DNA from: an uncultured Candidatus Altimarinota bacterium
GTDB taxonomy: Bacteria > Patescibacteriota > Gracilibacteria > BD1-5 > UBA6164
Reading direction: 5' to 3'
Assembly (NCBI GenBank): GCA_937931775.1
Contig: CALHAQ010000067.1
Location: forward strand, 1-6,393
Length of the DNA stretch: 6,393 nucleotides
Position numbers and translations under genes: made by a program. The notes below the pieces were generated by a model that had not been told where the DNA came from, ran no database searches, and was given only the letters and a program-made list of their open reading frames with translations. Shown here piece after piece: positions 6,049-6,393 of the stretch. How positions within the stretch are numbered: the stretch's first letter is position 1; each line of letters starts with the position of its first letter.

Positions 6049-6393
6049 ATGTGAAAGAGAATTATACTCGTATTACTCATCTTACTTGGTTGTATATGAG
6101 GATACAGTTTTGTATCCTGAGGAAATCTTGTCTTTAGTCCTGACTTGCGTTTTGTTGTCAGTGCATCAGATAATATTTATATAGATTCAGAAACTCCACC
6201 AAAGAGTGTAGTAGTATATCAATCAAATTTTGATCTCAAGAATGCTCAAGTTACATCCTTATGTAAAATATCTTCAAAGTTCTTAGAATCAGCAAAAGGA
6301 TTATACTTTTTTGAACTTGATTATTCTAATGATCGTGATTGCCGTAATGGAAACATTGTACTAACTATCTGAGATGATACCTATGCAAGTACG
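6049..6393 (+). CDS. Exported protein of unknown function, 3' end outside the window
   Basis: First 115 codons of a gene that runs off the right edge. The start is ATG followed at once by UGA: M1-G2-KRIILVLLILLGC. Residues 4-22 are hydrophobic and form a signal sequence or anchor. LLGC (12-15) resembles a lipobox, so it may be a lipoprotein, although Leu at the -2 position is not typical and a plain membrane anchor is equally possible. The exported part alternates hydrophobic and polar residues like a beta-sandwich and has two cysteines (C72, C98) that could pair. UGA encodes G2, G17, G24 and G108. Because the second codon is UGA, standard-code gene callers would miss the true start and the signal sequence. 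I do not recognise the family. It lies downstream of the terminator, so it is likely its own transcription unit. Confidence 0.72.

Overview
The window reads as a gene-dense, AT-rich piece of a bacterial genome that translates UGA as glycine (genetic code 25). This code is known from the Candidate Phyla Radiation lineages Gracilibacteria (BD1-5/GN02) and Absconditabacteria (SR1). With the standard bacterial code most genes look shredded; with UGA read as Gly, nine long frames appear that cover almost everything. About 45 in-frame TGA codons lie inside these frames. Many fall exactly where a family requires Gly, such as G168, G268, G286 and G317 of RuvB and G71 of SSB. All eight complete genes stop at TAA (seven) or TAG (one), never TGA. 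CGA and CGG sit at conserved Arg positions, so the CGA/CGG-to-Trp change reported in some Absconditabacteria does not apply here. That leans weakly toward Gracilibacteria.

Left part (1-1625): a perfect 34-bp AT-only-cored palindrome precedes an unrecognised 197-aa gene on the + strand. This gene converges, across a bidirectional terminator, on ssb (- strand). Upstream of ssb on the same strand is a 103-aa gene for a small protein with a hydrophobic C-terminus. It diverges from ruvB across about 90 bp that carry a likely ruvB promoter.

Middle (1626-4820): a tight + strand cluster holds ruvB, an RBBP9/YdeN-type serine hydrolase (1-nt gap), a SanA/DUF218 membrane protein (1-nt overlap, TAATG) and a FemAB/FemX-type aminoacyltransferase (36-nt gap). 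RuvB and SSB belong to recombination and replication. SanA-like and FemX-like proteins act on the cell envelope. The hydrolase substrate is unknown.

Right part (4821-6393): a secreted 363-aa protein with two tandem fibronectin-III-like repeats, each with a cysteine pair 14 residues apart, and an acidic, helical C-terminus. A strong 18-bp hairpin terminator closes it. A second exported protein then begins and runs off the right edge. The adjacent genes for exported and envelope proteins suggest a surface-related region, but a shared pathway is inference.

No rRNA, tRNA, CRISPR array or mobile element was seen. Under code 25 no gene-free stretch exceeds 300 bases. No clear Shine-Dalgarno sequence precedes any of the starts.
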